Program-made: the position numbers and the translations under genes
Assembly: GCA_007124105.1 (NCBI GenBank)
Contig: SLFT01000540.1
Span: 1-5,672 of the forward strand
Source of the DNA: Candidatus Hydrogenedentota bacterium
GTDB taxonomy: Bacteria > Hydrogenedentota > Hydrogenedentia > Hydrogenedentales > CAITNO01
Length of the DNA: 5,672 nucleotides
Reading direction: 5' to 3'
Notes under the pieces: generated by a model
Database searches by the model: none
The model's input: only the letters and a program-made list of their open reading frames with translations
What the model was told of the DNA's origin: nothing
In this document: one piece after another, positions 5,217-5,672 of the stretch
Position numbering within the stretch: the stretch's first letter is position 1
Layout of the letters: each line of letters starts with the position of its first letter

Positions 5217-5672
5217 TTATTTTAAGTTAACGTTCGTAAAGGTAGCCATGCCGGGGAACCAAGCCTGAGTACCCAGTTCCTCTTCGATTCGCAACAGTTG
5301 GTTATATTTGGCAATCCGGTCGCTTCGCGAAGCGGAGCCTGTCTTGATCTGACCGGCGTTCACTGCCACCGCAATATCCGCAATAGTAGCGTCTTCGGTC
5401 TCGCCGCTACGATGCGATATGACGGTGGTATATCCAGCTCTCTGAGCCATCTGACAGGTGTCCAGCGTTTCCGTGAGCGTACCAATCTGATTCACTTTCA
5501 CGAGAATACTGTTCGCTACACCTTCCTTGACGCCTCGGCTGAGGTACTCCACATTTGTTACGAAGAGGTCGTCGCCCACCAGCTGTATCTTGTCGCCCAG
5601 GGCCGCCGTCATTTTTTTCCAGCCCTTCCAGTCGTTTTCGCTGAGGCCGTCCTCAATGGAAATAATGGGATA
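5217..5672 (-). CDS. eno: Enolase (phosphopyruvate hydratase), C-terminal 151 residues, partial
   Basis: Glycolytic enzyme converting 2-phosphoglycerate to phosphoenolpyruvate; cytoplasmic, Mg-dependent. The frame is open to the right edge, so the ATG at 5612 is internal and the true N-terminus (about 280 residues) lies outside. In the visible part the family motifs are all intact: SIEDGL with the Mg-ligand Glu (residue 7), GDDLFVTN with the Mg-ligand Asp (34), ILVKVNQIGTLTET with the general-base Lys (59), SHRSGETEDATIAD (86-99) with the substrate-loop His, Arg and Ser, and GQIKTGS with the active-site Lys (110). Spacings between these residues match the E. coli enzyme (27, 52 and 103 residues from the Glu to the Asp and the two Lys). 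The protein ends normally at TAA with a short non-conserved tail. Upstream of, and probably co-transcribed with, the ftsB-like gene. Confidence 0.98.
   Translation of the reverse strand, partial: YPIISIEDGLSENDWKGWKKMTAALGDKIQLVGDDLFVTNVEYLSRGVKEGVANSILVKVNQIGTLTETLDTCQMAQRAGYTTVISHRSGETEDATIADIAVAVNAGQIKTGSASRSDRIAKYNQLLRIEEELGTQAWFPGMATFTNVNLK

Noticed and set aside
5321..5334. Perfect 14-bp palindrome CGCTTCGCGAAGCG
   Set aside because: It lies inside the highly conserved TGSASRSDR coding segment of enolase and is explained by codon choice for Ala-Ser-Arg-Ser; its shared core with the intergenic hairpin at 5182-5206 is short and probably coincidence.

Overview
All confident genes in this window lie on the minus strand, so genomic 5'->3' order runs from high to low coordinates. 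The order is enolase (C-terminal part only, cut by the right edge), a FtsB/DivIC-type cell-division protein, a large unrecognised zinc-ribbon/coiled-coil/membrane protein, then a gap of about 550 bp, and finally an ABC exporter pair (ATPase, then ABC-2 permease) cut by the left edge. Base composition is balanced, with no obvious strand switch, insertion sequence, tRNA, rRNA or CRISPR array.

The organism is bacterial and probably has a Gram-negative-type envelope. Enolase followed directly by an FtsB-like gene is a common arrangement in Proteobacteria and other diderms. The N-terminal CxC...CxxC zinc ribbon on a long, otherwise unrecognised membrane protein is a style I associate with the Planctomycetota/Lentisphaerota/Hydrogenedentota type of uncultured bacteria. 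That placement is inference and low confidence.

Region by region: 5217-5672 is enolase, with every C-terminal active-site residue present. 5171-5216 is a short gap holding a strong 11-bp GC-rich hairpin. 4784-5170 is the FtsB-like gene. 4592-4783 is a short gap with only doubtful small ORFs. 2261-4591 is the 776-codon zinc-ribbon/5-TM protein. 1707-2260 is mostly non-coding and holds a doubtful 31-codon ORF, an array of TTGTC half-sites with a perfect inverted repeat, a long-range inverted repeat closing a GAAA-capped hairpin, and weak promoter candidates. 765-1706 is the ABC ATPase, followed 4 nt later by its permease.

The most notable observation is that the permease frame is broken by an in-frame TAA (143-145). 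The same frame continues past the stop to the window edge with sequence that reads as the missing C-terminal part of the same family. The second is the architecture of the 776-aa protein, which I cannot assign to a known family: zinc ribbon, acidic linker, two long helical segments, five TM helices, a very acidic linker and a small beta-type C-terminal domain resembling PilP/GspC periplasmic domains. I see no convincing defence or mobile system here.
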